The notes below the pieces were generated by a model, which searched no databases, was not told the origin of the DNA, and saw only the letters and a list, made by a program, of their open reading frames with translations. A program made the translations under genes and the position numbers. From Desulfurella amilsii (GTDB lineage Bacteria > Campylobacterota_A > Desulfurellia > Desulfurellales > Desulfurellaceae): a stretch of DNA of 64,000 nt. The stretch is from assembly GCF_002119425.1 (NCBI RefSeq), contig NZ_MDSU01000018.1, forward strand, positions 310,001 through 374,000. The letters are read 5' to 3'. Shown here one piece after another: positions 34,726 to 43,712 of this stretch; positions within the stretch are counted from its first letter, which is position 1, and each line of letters starts with the position of its first letter.

Positions 34726-34875
34726 TAGGGAAAAAAGGGGACAGGCTACTTTTATAGGTAAAAAATGGCAAGCAAAAATCAAAAAAGTATTTGGCTTGGA
34801 ATCAACCATAAAGCGAAATGGAAGACCAAAAAAGAAATAGAAAATAGAATAAAGTAGCCTGTCCCCTTTTTCCTA
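34726..34875. mobile_element. Miniature remnant of a REP-associated tyrosine transposase (IS200-like) element
   Basis: Inverted ends (TAGG, A-run, then the 16-nt block GGGGACAGGCTACTTT at 34737-34752 and its complement at 34851-34866) enclose 98 nt. The inner part encodes only the last 27 residues of a transposase-like protein. It is an internal deletion derivative that would need a transposase in trans. Its right end replaces the last bases of the terminal CRISPR repeat. Confidence 0.75.
34757..34840 (+). pseudogene. C-terminal fragment of a Y1-type transposase
   Basis: The frame reads GKKWQAKIKKVFGLESTIKR and then NGRPKKK before a TAG stop. There is no start codon or catalytic domain. The basic tail and its place just before the right inverted end are what REP-associated transposase genes show at their 3' ends. 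Assignment rests on the pattern only. Confidence 0.6.
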
Positions 34876-35555
34876 AATCCCACAATTGGGAGCTAAAACC
34901 AAAAACTTGTTTGTTGTGCTCAAGTAATTCCCATTCTTTAAATCCCACAATTGGGAGCTAAAACAGGCAACCATAACAATTGGTATGTTTTTCATACCAG
35001 CTTTAAATCCCACAATTGGGAGCTAAAACGTAGTAAAACAGCTTGTCACCATTGCAACAGCAATAGTCTTTAAATCCCACAATTGGGAGCTAAAACCACT
35101 GTATTTTATTTACTATGAATATAAGAAAAATACCTTTAAATCCCACAATTGGGAGCTAAAACTCAAAACATGATAGTGCCTGCATATGATAATCAAAGCT
35201 TTAAATCCCACAATTGGGAGCTAAAACTCAAAACATGATAGTGCCTGCATATGATAATCAAAGCTTTAAATCCCACAATTGGGAGCTAAAACACATTGAC
35301 TTATGACTATTATAACAATGTTTTCTAACTTTAAATCCCACAATTGGGAGCTAAAACTCAAAATATGATTGTTCCTGCATTTGATAACCAAAGCTTTAAA
35401 TCCCACAATTGGGAGCTAAAACTAATTTAAATAAAGATATACACGACCCAAGACAAAAAGCTTTAAATCCCACAATTGGGAGCTAAAACCTGATTTAATG
35501 CTTTTGCAAGTTCTATAACTTCTGCGCTTTAAATCCCACAATTGGGAGCTAAAAC
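34871..35555 (-). CRISPR. CRISPR array, 11 repeats and 10 spacers
   Basis: The 29-nt repeat reads on the minus strand from GTTTTAGCTCCCAATTG to GGGATTTAAAG. It contains the small stem TCCCA/TGGGA. Spacers are 36-38 nt. The minus orientation is supported three ways: the repeat ends resemble clostridial type I-B repeats (GTTTTA...TAAAG/T), the leader-like AT-rich stretch lies on the cas2 side, and the only degenerate repeat is the far left one (34871-34899, three changed bases at its 3' end). Spacers at 35163-35198 and 35228-35263 are identical. The one at 35358-35393 is a diverged version. Confidence 0.97.
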
Positions 35556-35647
35556 CCATTGTATTATACTAAATAAATCTTATTTGTATAGTATTTTTAT
35601 ATAAAAGAACGTGCGATTTCTTCGCGAATCTTAAATATGGGATTTGC
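35556..35647 (-). promoter_or_regulatory. CRISPR leader
   Basis: This 92-nt AT-rich stretch lies between the cas2 stop and the first repeat. TATAAT (35568-35563) sits so that transcription would start right at the first repeat. Inverted AT-rich arms around AAATAA/TTATTT (about 35566-35593) could help leader-end recognition. Confidence 0.65.
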
Positions 35648-35929
35648 TTAAATGATAGTATTTATACGCTCATTGTCTTTCCCAAAACACTCTCTTTTGC
35701 AGTTATTTTTATTGTCTATTCTATAAAAAATCAAATAATCTTCTTTATCATTTATATTTTTTTTGACTTCTATTATTAAAGATTTAAATTTTGACTCACT
35801 TAGCTCACCTTCAAATACAGATTTCTGAGTATGGTGTAAATATTTCCTAAATGTTTTCATCGTTTTTACCAATCTAGTTTGGCCTGCTGAATCAATAGTG
35901 CAAATATCATATACCGCAATGATATACAT
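35648..35929 (-). CDS. cas2: Cas2 endoribonuclease/adaptation protein
   Basis: The 93-residue ferredoxin-fold protein has the N-terminal strand MYIIAVYDI with the conserved aspartate, RLVKTMKTFRKYLHHTQKSVFEGELSESKF, and DYLIFYRI. Cas2 dimers bridge two Cas1 dimers during spacer integration. It is the last cas gene, 3 nt after cas1 and adjacent to the leader. Confidence 0.95.
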   Translation of the reverse strand: MYIIAVYDICTIDSAGQTRLVKTMKTFRKYLHHTQKSVFEGELSESKFKSLIIEVKKNINDKEDYLIFYRIDNKNNCKRECFGKDNERINTII

Positions 35930-35932
35930 TCT

Positions 35933-36922
35933 TCACCACCAAAAATTTAAACTTCGGTACTTTTCTTCATTCATAAGATGTTTTATGAGCTTGTAAAGCT
36001 CAAGCCTAATTAATTTTCTATAGCTTACTACTCTGCCCAACCCTTTATGGTGAAAGGTAGTATTCAATTTATCTTCAAAAGCCTTAACTGCAATTTTTCT
36101 TCCTTCTTCTTTTAAATAAGCAAAATTTAGGTCTTTATCAAAATGGCTTTGCTTTAAAACTCCATCGTTTAGTAAAGTAAAAATTAGCCTATCGCCAAAA
36201 ATCGGCTTAAAAATTTCGCTTATATCAAGTGATAAAGAAAATCTTCTTGTGCTTGGTTCGTGTAAATATGCGATCGTTGGATTTAATTGGGTTTTATAAA
36301 TTTCTTTTAACACTGAGCTATAAATAAGACTATTAGTAAAAGAAATAAGAGCGTTCATCATATTATCTGGTGGATTTTTGACTCTTTTTTTAAATTCTAT
36401 TTTTTGATTTATTATTTTAGGAAAAGCATTATAATAGATTTCTTTTGCGTTTCCTTCTACGCCCATTATCATAGAAATACTGTGCTGCTCTTCGATGCTT
36501 TTAATCAGGTTTTGTAATTCATCTATTTCGTTGTCAATTTTTTCTTTATATCTTTTAAGATTTAAAATAGCTCCATATATAGCACCTAGTACAAATTCTT
36601 TAGCTAACTCTATTCTTTTCTTATTAGAATAATAATGTAAAACTTGTTTAACAAGCAGATCACCAGAGAGCAAAAATTCTTTTGGATAAAAAGTCCCTGT
36701 ATAAAATCCATAATAATTAAAAAAATGAATCATTATGTTATTTTGAGACAAAAAATTAATTAGCTTATTATTTATATCAATTTCGCCAAATAGATATATT
36801 GAATCTATATCGACTATAGGTATTGGAATTTTTTTTTCGACACCATCTTCTGTATATTCAAAGATAATTGAATTATCCTGTTTTTTAATTCTGCCACTTT
36901 TAAAAATATAATAATTACGCAT
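35933..36922 (-). CDS. cas1: Cas1 integrase
   Basis: Cas1 is the spacer integrase. From ATG 36922 it has 329 residues: an N-terminal beta domain (MRNYYIFKSGRIKKQ), the central catalytic helix bundle with MGVEGNAKEIYYNAF (metal-binding Glu), LHEPSTRRFSLSLDISEIFKP (His and Asp ligands) and GRVVSYRKLIRLELYKLIKHL. An ATG four codons upstream (36934) is also possible. It overlaps cas4 by 8 nt from the chosen start. Type I-B association is given by its neighbours. Confidence 0.95.
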   Translation of the reverse strand: MRNYYIFKSGRIKKQDNSIIFEYTEDGVEKKIPIPIVDIDSIYLFGEIDINNKLINFLSQNNIMIHFFNYYGFYTGTFYPKEFLLSGDLLVKQVLHYYSNKKRIELAKEFVLGAIYGAILNLKRYKEKIDNEIDELQNLIKSIEEQHSISMIMGVEGNAKEIYYNAFPKIINQKIEFKKRVKNPPDNMMNALISFTNSLIYSSVLKEIYKTQLNPTIAYLHEPSTRRFSLSLDISEIFKPIFGDRLIFTLLNDGVLKQSHFDKDLNFAYLKEEGRKIAVKAFEDKLNTTFHHKGLGRVVSYRKLIRLELYKLIKHLMNEEKYRSLNFWW

Positions 36923-37415
36923 AGCAAAACTCATAATAACTGCATTTTTTACAAATTTTTTGGGCGATTTTCTGCGGTGGCAATGGTTCTTTGAGTATCT
37001 GTTTTAATTTAGAAATAATATTTGAAATTACCATTTCGTCAGTATCGCTTAATGATATGCTTTCTGTTTTTTTCTGCAATGGATAATCTATTTTACCTTC
37101 TACATTAATACCTAATTCTTTTAAACGGTAAAGATAATATTTAATTTGCCATATATGAGATTTTTCTATTGCAGTGCTTTTTTTAACTTCGTGAATTAGT
37201 GCTTTGTTTTTTTCAAAAAAATCTATTTTAATACCATCAAATTCTATTTCTTTACGTCTTTTCTTATAAGAATCCTTATGAAGCAAACTTCCTAACTCAA
37301 CCAATTCGCTATTGTGTTCCATTGTAATATTGTGAGAAAATAACCACAATTTTCGTTTGCACACAAAAAAATAATTTATTTGAGTAGCTGTAATAAAAAT
37401 AGATTTTCTTTCCAT
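36915..37415 (-). CDS. cas4: Cas4 exonuclease
   Basis: The 166-residue RecB-family nuclease helps trim prespacers to the right PAM and length. The Fe-S cluster cysteines are visible as one N-terminal Cys (VCKRKLWLF) and a C-terminal CKKCSYYEFC group. LIHEVKKST contains the ExK nuclease motif, and GSLLHKDSY the upstream His region. Placed between cas3 and cas1 as in many I-B systems. Confidence 0.93.
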   Translation of the reverse strand: MERKSIFITATQINYFFVCKRKLWLFSHNITMEHNSELVELGSLLHKDSYKKRRKEIEFDGIKIDFFEKNKALIHEVKKSTAIEKSHIWQIKYYLYRLKELGINVEGKIDYPLQKKTESISLSDTDEMVISNIISKLKQILKEPLPPQKIAQKICKKCSYYEFCYA

Positions 37416-37422
37416 ACAAATC

Positions 37423-39582
37423 TTATATGACGTTGTCTATTTTTTCTGAATCATTGATAAATTTCAACCCTTCTTTATCATCGTAACTAACACCAGTAAG
37501 TATTTTGATTCCACTATTCCTTAAAAAATTGCTTTTAATTGTAATTGGTAAAAGCCTATGTTTATTAAAAACTTGTAACTCAGTGTAATGTAACTCAATG
37601 CAATAATTGAATAGCTTCTCTTTTTGCTCCAGTCTCTTTATGCCTTTACTTGAATCTATATTACTAATATATTCATTTATTAAGGTTTCGTTACTCTTGT
37701 AAACGGGTTCAGGTATAACTGTATATTCATTTGTAATTTTTCTAAATAACTCTTGAGACTCGACTTTACCTGTCCTAAAGCCACTTTTTAAAAGTTGCTT
37801 ATAATCACTATACGATTGATAATATTTTGTAGATTCAATATCACTAAACACTTCATTTATCATTTCTTGCTTTTGTTTTTCTGTTAATAATGAGCCATTG
37901 TATTTGGAAAGCGCTTTATGTGTTCTTTCAAGTAATTCAGCATCATAAATTTTTTTGGAGATATCATCATATCGAAAGATTAAAATATTTGGAGTTATTT
38001 TACAATAGTCTCTTTTTCTATAGCATCTACCAAATCTCTGTAACATACTATCTATAGTAGAACATTCAGTTAATAATAAATCAAAATCAATATCAAGACT
38101 TGCCTCTACTATTTGTGTTGTTATCCATACACCAGTATTATTACTATTTGCAAACTTTAATATATCCTTTTCTTTTCTTGCTTTATCTAACTTAGTAAAA
38201 CGCGCATGAAGCAAGTTTGCTTCAACGCTTCTTTCTTTTAATTTTTCGTAAATCGACTGAGCTTTTTTAACTGTATTGCAAATGATTAAAACCTTTTTAT
38301 TATTGAAATCTACACTTGAAAAATCGTAATTTTCAATAAAGTAATCTTTAATCTCAATTTTATGCCTTCTTTCTTCTGATAATTGAGGCTCTTCAAGGCA
38401 CGCGATTTTTTGAAATTCATCTTTTATAAAAGGCGGTATTGTTGCGCTCATAATCAAAAATTTTGCACCAAGCCGCGAAACCTCTTGCAAAAATACTACA
38501 ATACAAGCAATTGTTTCCGGACTAAAACTTTGTATTTCATCAACAATAATTTTCGAATAACTAGCCGTTAGATAGTGCAGTTCAAAACCGTTGAATTTAA
38601 ATACGCTTGTAATTAACTGGTCTGCGGTAGCAATTGTTACTGGGTAACTAAATTGCCTTATTTTAGCAAGCTTAAACTCATAATCTTTTTCACCATCTGT
38701 TTCATCAAGTAATTGATAATTTATATCCCCATGTAAAAGCGATACATTGTTATTAAAAAAATTCTTAAACCTTTCGTACATCGCATTTACAGCAATTTTT
38801 ATGCCAAGCAAATAAAAAACCTTGTTTCCGTTTATCCAACTCATAGAATATTCTGTTTTGCCCATACCCGTAGATGCAACTAAGATAACATTTTTATCAG
38901 ATAAATTTTTGGCATTAGATTGAAATGGCTTCAATGTGATATTTTTAGATTTCAACCCATTTATAAAATCTGTTTGGTAATTTCCTATATACCGTTGCTC
39001 TACATCAATTCCGGCAGAAGCACTGTAGTCGCATTTATGCAAAATACCTTTCAAAAAAATCAAATCAGTAAAATAATTAGTAAAATACTCATTCACTTTC
39101 TCATTAAAATCTTTATTTATGTCATAATCGGTATCCAACATATCTTCCGGTATATCTTCCGGTATATCCTTGATAATTGCATCTTTTAGCTTAGCTGCTA
39201 AATCTACTAAAAGTTCTTTGTTTCTTGTGTGATGATTTGCAATTATATAACAAAAAAGAGTATAGAAATTAATGTTATCATCATTAAATGTTTTAAGCCA
39301 ATTTTCAAGTTTTTTATCAATGAAGGCGATGCTCAACCACTCATGTGGCATCTCTCCTTGCTCTTTTTTGCCATTTTTGATTTTATTTTGAAACTTTTTA
39401 TTAATTTTACCAAAATCATGATACTCTATAATTTTATAAATTATATCCTTGTATCGCTTAACTTTGTCTTCTGGTAAATATGGCTCTAATTGACGAAACC
39501 TGTATTTTAAATCTTCGTTGTGTTGAAAAATTGTAATAGGTGGGTCTGATTTTGCATAGTATTTATCAAGCAATTTTTCCAT
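37423..39582 (-). CDS. cas3: Cas3 helicase-nuclease
   Basis: The 719-residue protein has an N-terminal HD nuclease domain (HDFGKINKKF, then PHEWLSIAF and NHHTRNKEL) and a DExD-type helicase: Walker A ASTGMGKTEYS, motif II VDEIQSFSPE, motif III MSATIP, motif VI QRFGRCYRKRD. It unwinds and degrades target DNA after Cascade binding. Motif II is DEIQ rather than the common DEVH. It abuts cas5 with no gap. Confidence 0.95.
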   Translation of the reverse strand: MEKLLDKYYAKSDPPITIFQHNEDLKYRFRQLEPYLPEDKVKRYKDIIYKIIEYHDFGKINKKFQNKIKNGKKEQGEMPHEWLSIAFIDKKLENWLKTFNDDNINFYTLFCYIIANHHTRNKELLVDLAAKLKDAIIKDIPEDIPEDMLDTDYDINKDFNEKVNEYFTNYFTDLIFLKGILHKCDYSASAGIDVEQRYIGNYQTDFINGLKSKNITLKPFQSNAKNLSDKNVILVASTGMGKTEYSMSWINGNKVFYLLGIKIAVNAMYERFKNFFNNNVSLLHGDINYQLLDETDGEKDYEFKLAKIRQFSYPVTIATADQLITSVFKFNGFELHYLTASYSKIIVDEIQSFSPETIACIVVFLQEVSRLGAKFLIMSATIPPFIKDEFQKIACLEEPQLSEERRHKIEIKDYFIENYDFSSVDFNNKKVLIICNTVKKAQSIYEKLKERSVEANLLHARFTKLDKARKEKDILKFANSNNTGVWITTQIVEASLDIDFDLLLTECSTIDSMLQRFGRCYRKRDYCKITPNILIFRYDDISKKIYDAELLERTHKALSKYNGSLLTEKQKQEMINEVFSDIESTKYYQSYSDYKQLLKSGFRTGKVESQELFRKITNEYTVIPEPVYKSNETLINEYISNIDSSKGIKRLEQKEKLFNYCIELHYTELQVFNKHRLLPITIKSNFLRNSGIKILTGVSYDDKEGLKFINDSEKIDNVI

Positions 39583-40278
39583 TTATGAAACCTCCAAGAA
39601 GCAAACAACGTCTTCATCATCATCAATATAAAAATTATCTAATCTTGTTTCTGATGATACATACACGCAATCTACAAACTTAAAAATACGCAGGTCATTA
39701 AAATTTTGTACACTCTCGTAACAAAATGGCAATCTATAATGTGTGCCAACTACCTGATTTTTTAAAGCAGTTCGCTTATCTAAATATATTGGGTATTTTA
39801 ACCTAATTTCATCTTTTTGTCTAATTTCAACTAATTTTGATCTTTCAAGATCAACCCTTGCTATGTCTTCGTTTCTGCCTAATATTACAGTATTAGTGCG
39901 TGCTTTTTCGTATAACTTTTTAGTTAATCCTTCATCATCAAAAGCTATATGCAAGATAATTTTGCAATCAACTAAACTATCCACAAACAATATACCATTG
40001 AGAGCTGTTTTTTTTGAAGTGCCAATAGTCACTCTGTATGGGTTGCTTGGCCGGTTCCTATCAAATTTTATGATCTTTTGCATATTTACGCACACACTAT
40101 CAAAACTACCCTGTATGGATATTTTGAGTGGCTTATATTCTTTTAAGTCTAATAAACTATGAGCCATACCCCTAACCATAGATGGTGTTGGTAATGGGTA
40201 GCTTTGAATATAACCAAAACTATTTTCCTTCCGATAGTTCACCATATTTTGGTACAATTGCAGTTTTAAAGTAACCAT
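39583..40278 (-). CDS. cas5: Cas5 (type I-B) Cascade subunit
   Basis: The 231-residue RAMP protein contains the N-terminal MVRGMAHSLLDLKEY region after a Pro-rich turn, matching Cas5t/Cas5b subunits that cap the 5' end of the crRNA. Its gene lies 3 nt after cas7 and directly before cas3. No catalytic RNase motif is seen, in line with a separate Cas6 in this locus. Confidence 0.88.
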   Translation of the reverse strand: MVTLKLQLYQNMVNYRKENSFGYIQSYPLPTPSMVRGMAHSLLDLKEYKPLKISIQGSFDSVCVNMQKIIKFDRNRPSNPYRVTIGTSKKTALNGILFVDSLVDCKIILHIAFDDEGLTKKLYEKARTNTVILGRNEDIARVDLERSKLVEIRQKDEIRLKYPIYLDKRTALKNQVVGTHYRLPFCYESVQNFNDLRIFKFVDCVYVSSETRLDNFYIDDDEDVVCFLEVS

Positions 40279-40281
40279 AAA

Positions 40282-41220
40282 TTAATCCCCGTAATAATTT
40301 GCTATATTATTTTTTAACGATTCAAAAAACTTTTCTATCGTAGTTTTTCTATCATTTTCGATACTTATTTTATCAACATTATTGAAATGTCCTTCTAAAA
40401 AACCTAAATAGGTCTTGTCTCTAACTGGATCGCCATTAAACATTGTTATTTCTAAAACAGAGTTGATAATTTGATCATTTATTGAAATACCATCTTTAGA
40501 AAAAAGCAGTTTTATCTGGTTATAAAAAAATGGGTTGCCACTTGTATATATACCACCAATAATAAATAATGGAGATAGGTTTTCTCTCTTGCCTTTTATA
40601 TCTCTGTTTAGCACTTTAATAGCATATAACAGTGCGTTTAACCTTTTTATCTTCTCTTCTTTGTTAAGGTTAGGTTTTTTATAGTTTTCATCAATACCAA
40701 CTTTATCTAAGTCAATAGTAATGCTGTATGTATAGTAGCTTTTATGGATTTCAGATTGATAAATATCATTATCTAGGTTTTTCCTGCTTGCAAGGCCCAT
40801 ATTTGTAGAAAAATCCATCTCACTATAAAATGGTTCCAGACTAACTGCATCAGTAAGCCTTACTACTGCTTTCCTAATTTTTGTTTTAGCTTCTTCTTGA
40901 TATTGTTTATTTGGTTGTTGTTGACTTTTCTTTTCGGTTTTCATATAGCCAAAAAAATCTATTTCTGGATATTTATCAATCGTTGATCCTTCTGTAAACT
41001 GAATAACGCCTTTAGCTTTATCCACTTCAGCTTTACCATATCTACACTCTTCATCTAAAATTCTAACGATATCGTACCTTAAAGCTTGCCTACTAATATA
41101 AGAAAATGTTTTTTCTTCGACTGTTAATTTTTTGAGAGATAATATATTTCCTATACTTTCACCATAGTTTAAATTGGACGCTTTAAAAATTATACTGCAA
41201 TGTAAATAACCATTATTCAT
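40282..41220 (-). CDS. cas7: Cas7 (Cst2/DevR-like) Cascade backbone
   Basis: This RAMP protein coats the crRNA spacer. It contains SYISRQALRYDIVRIL, VRLTDAVSLEPFYSEMDFSTNMGL and a C-terminal LYAIKVLNRDIKGK, a pattern of the Cst2/DevR branch of Cas7. I start it at ATG 41220 (312 residues), with GGAG 7 nt upstream. Upstream in-frame ATGs exist, but one lies a single base from GGAG and another, at 41265, is deep inside cas8. It overlaps the cas8 end by 8 nt. Confidence 0.88.
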   Translation of the reverse strand: MNNGYLHCSIIFKASNLNYGESIGNILSLKKLTVEEKTFSYISRQALRYDIVRILDEECRYGKAEVDKAKGVIQFTEGSTIDKYPEIDFFGYMKTEKKSQQQPNKQYQEEAKTKIRKAVVRLTDAVSLEPFYSEMDFSTNMGLASRKNLDNDIYQSEIHKSYYTYSITIDLDKVGIDENYKKPNLNKEEKIKRLNALLYAIKVLNRDIKGKRENLSPLFIIGGIYTSGNPFFYNQIKLLFSKDGISINDQIINSVLEITMFNGDPVRDKTYLGFLEGHFNNVDKISIENDRKTTIEKFFESLKNNIANYYGD

Positions 41221-42802
41221 TTTCATTCTCCTTGGTTGAATTATTTTGTTGGTACAAAAGTCCATTTAGAAAACTATAACCGAAATGTAAAAAAGCTTCC
41301 TTGTTATTCATTTCTTCTAAACCAAAATACAACTCTAACTCATTTGATATAGAAATTCTAAGATACTTATCTAAAAATCTATCTTTATCCCCTACTCTTA
41401 AGTCATTTAAAAACTGATAAACAAAACCATTAATCTGGTTTTCTCTTCCTTCTTTGCTAAGTTTGTTTCTAAGTTTTTTACCATTTACATAACCTGTTTT
41501 AGATATTTTTTCTAAATCCACATTAACACCTCCTTTTAACATATAAGTAATATATTTCAAAATATAGTTTACTACTTTATTTATATCATCTGCCTTAAAA
41601 TTCAAATTGGTATTTTTATTTTTAGATGAAAGATACATTCTTAAATATCTATTAATATCGTCATAATAGAGTTTTTTCTCTATTGTTTTTCTTAAAACTT
41701 CATATTCAATATCAAAATAGTTATTTTTGTTAGTATAAGAACCCGTTGGTATTTTATCAATATTATTATCAATAAATTCTGCAAGTTTGCTAGTTAAAGA
41801 AAAAGAATAGACATTGTAATTTTTTGTACTCTGTCCACTCATATTATTTTCTTGACTTTCAATGAACGAAATATTTTGCAACGATTTAGCTGCTTGTTCT
41901 TGCTTGGTAAATTTAACCGCCTCTTTCACCATAATAGGATATATTTCTTGGGTTTTTATTGAATTAACTTGTTTTTCGAACTCTATATAGCTTTCTTTTA
42001 ATCTGGAAATATTTCTGTTATTGTTTATAAAGTAAAAACAATTGATATAATTACCGCCTTTTTTGTGAAATATTAAACTTACGCTTGCGCTTAAATAAAT
42101 AAGTGAACAAATAGAGCAAAGTTGAACTTTTGTACTATTAAAACCCCAAATCCAATTAGCATTATCTTTATTAAAACCTATAATATTTGATATTGCATTA
42201 TTAAACTCAAATTTTCTTTTTCTTATTTGGCATGATATACAAGGCTTATCGGAATCTTTTTCCAATTTAAATGAGTTGTCTCTTGCATCTTTTAAGTATT
42301 TTTCTAAATTTGAAAGTCCTATTATTCCTTTTGTGACTTTTTTAACAAAATCAGTAATAAAATCTGTTGTTTTTGTTTCATCGTAAATCCGCTCTTTTGT
42401 ATATTCATTTATTGTTTTTTGATAACTTACAAGATCATCGTAAGTTTCTAATTTATGACCTAAAGACTCATATAAGCCTTGAAATGGATATTTATCTATA
42501 TTTCTTGTGATTAAGGGATTTTGTTTATCTTTTTTATCTTTTAATGCTTCATTATCTTTTAATGCTTTATTGATATAACTTTGATATTGATTTAGATCAA
42601 AGTATTTCAAAAAAAGTTGTTCATAAAGTTTCTCTTTAAAATTATCAAGAATTTCTAAATCAAACTCAATGTAATTTTCATCAATATGCAATTTATCACC
42701 AAAATCTTCTAATTTATCAAAATCTCCATTGCAGATGATTTTTAAAAAACCTATAATGCCTGCGTTGTAATACCAATCTCTCAAAAAAACTTTTTCCTTC
42801 AT
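41213..42802 (-). CDS. cas8b: Cas8 (Cst1-like, CxxC-CxxC) large Cascade subunit
   Basis: The 529-residue protein contains paired CISC and CSIC zinc-binding motifs about 46 residues apart, the mark of the CxxC-CxxC family Cst1 (Cas8 of the Tneap-type I-B system). Cas8 recognises the PAM and recruits Cas3. It starts with an ATGA overlap on cas6. Family placement is by motif and gene order; overall sequence is divergent. Confidence 0.85.
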   Translation of the reverse strand: MKEKVFLRDWYYNAGIIGFLKIICNGDFDKLEDFGDKLHIDENYIEFDLEILDNFKEKLYEQLFLKYFDLNQYQSYINKALKDNEALKDKKDKQNPLITRNIDKYPFQGLYESLGHKLETYDDLVSYQKTINEYTKERIYDETKTTDFITDFVKKVTKGIIGLSNLEKYLKDARDNSFKLEKDSDKPCISCQIRKRKFEFNNAISNIIGFNKDNANWIWGFNSTKVQLCSICSLIYLSASVSLIFHKKGGNYINCFYFINNNRNISRLKESYIEFEKQVNSIKTQEIYPIMVKEAVKFTKQEQAAKSLQNISFIESQENNMSGQSTKNYNVYSFSLTSKLAEFIDNNIDKIPTGSYTNKNNYFDIEYEVLRKTIEKKLYYDDINRYLRMYLSSKNKNTNLNFKADDINKVVNYILKYITYMLKGGVNVDLEKISKTGYVNGKKLRNKLSKEGRENQINGFVYQFLNDLRVGDKDRFLDKYLRISISNELELYFGLEEMNNKEAFLHFGYSFLNGLLYQQNNSTKENENE

Positions 42803-43530
42803 AAAATTTTCTCCACCATACCAAAACCTTGACTTCTTTTTGCACCAATACCTATATCATACAAAAGCTGTAAGTATTCCGACTTTAAACTTAATTCAAT
42901 TAAACCGCTATTTACATATAGGCCGTAAAGGTTTTTATTGCTGCCAAAGCTATTTATGTTATCTGATTTCATTTTTAATACTTTAATGAAAATGCTGCTT
43001 TGATCAATGTATTGATTTTTAAAAGTTTTTATTAAACTTTTTATTGAAAGTTGAAGGTTATCAACAAATTTTTCATCGCTAAATTTTAAGGTCTTATTGC
43101 CATTTTTATTTATCATATCTCGTACCACTATTGGGCTTAGGGTTTTAAAGACAACGTAATCTTTATCAATTTTAGCTTTACTTAATAACATTGCTTTAAT
43201 CAGAGTATTCTTGCAATTTTGAAAAATATTATAGGTACTTAAACGGCTTATCATAAAGTTATAAACTGACATTAAAATTAGATAATCATTTGTCGAAAAA
43301 TAAAAATCAAATACATTATCTTTAAGCTCTAATTGCCCATCGCTAAAATTTTTTATTAAAAATTTTAAAGAAAATGTAAAAGGTTTTGGTTTGGCGCTTA
43401 AGTTTAGATCCTTTATTTCTTTGTTTCCACTCTGGTTAAAAGCCTCTTTAATTAATGAAACAAAATTTTTACGGTATGTTGCAGGAATTTTAGTGCAATT
43501 TAATAGACTAATTTTAAATCTAACTATCAA
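42799..43530 (-). CDS. cas6: Cas6 crRNA-processing endoribonuclease
   Basis: The RAMP-fold protein ends with the Gly-rich motif GIGAKRSQGFGM, typical of Cas6. It cleaves within repeats to make crRNAs. I assign a TTG start at 43530 (244 residues), because GGAGG lies 5 nt before it and the protein then begins IVRFKISL, the normal first strand of Cas6. ATG codons at 43569 and 43554 lie upstream without such a site. It is the first gene of the cas operon; TTGCAA and TAAAAC about 75-100 nt upstream may be its promoter. Confidence 0.9.
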   Translation of the reverse strand: MIVRFKISLLNCTKIPATYRKNFVSLIKEAFNQSGNKEIKDLNLSAKPKPFTFSLKFLIKNFSDGQLELKDNVFDFYFSTNDYLILMSVYNFMISRLSTYNIFQNCKNTLIKAMLLSKAKIDKDYVVFKTLSPIVVRDMINKNGNKTLKFSDEKFVDNLQLSIKSLIKTFKNQYIDQSSIFIKVLKMKSDNINSFGSNKNLYGLYVNSGLIELSLKSEYLQLLYDIGIGAKRSQGFGMVEKIL

Positions 43531-43662
43531 GGAAACCTCCTCTTTGACTAGCATATCTACGATTACCATTTGTCTTAAATTAAGTTGAACAATAAAATTG
43601 TTTTACTCTTTTTGTCCTAAATTGCAAATAAAAAATGCTAGAAAAACTAAAACAAAATTTTC

Positions 43663-43691
43663 TTGACAATCGATATGTATTTTTATATACT
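43663..43691 (+). promoter_or_regulatory. Promoter of the TonB-type uptake operon
   Basis: TTGACA (43663-43668) and TATACT (43686-43691) have a 17-nt spacer, a strong sigma-70 type promoter. The start would be near 43698. This rules out the ATG at 43635 as translation start and supports the GTG at 43713. Confidence 0.8.
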
Positions 43692-43712
43692 CCGATGAAA
43701 CAAGGGGAAAAA

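Noticed and set aside
43635-43712. N-terminal extension of the substrate-binding protein from ATG 43635
   Set aside because: A strong promoter (43663-43691) lies inside it, and the GTG at 43713 starts a clean signal peptide.
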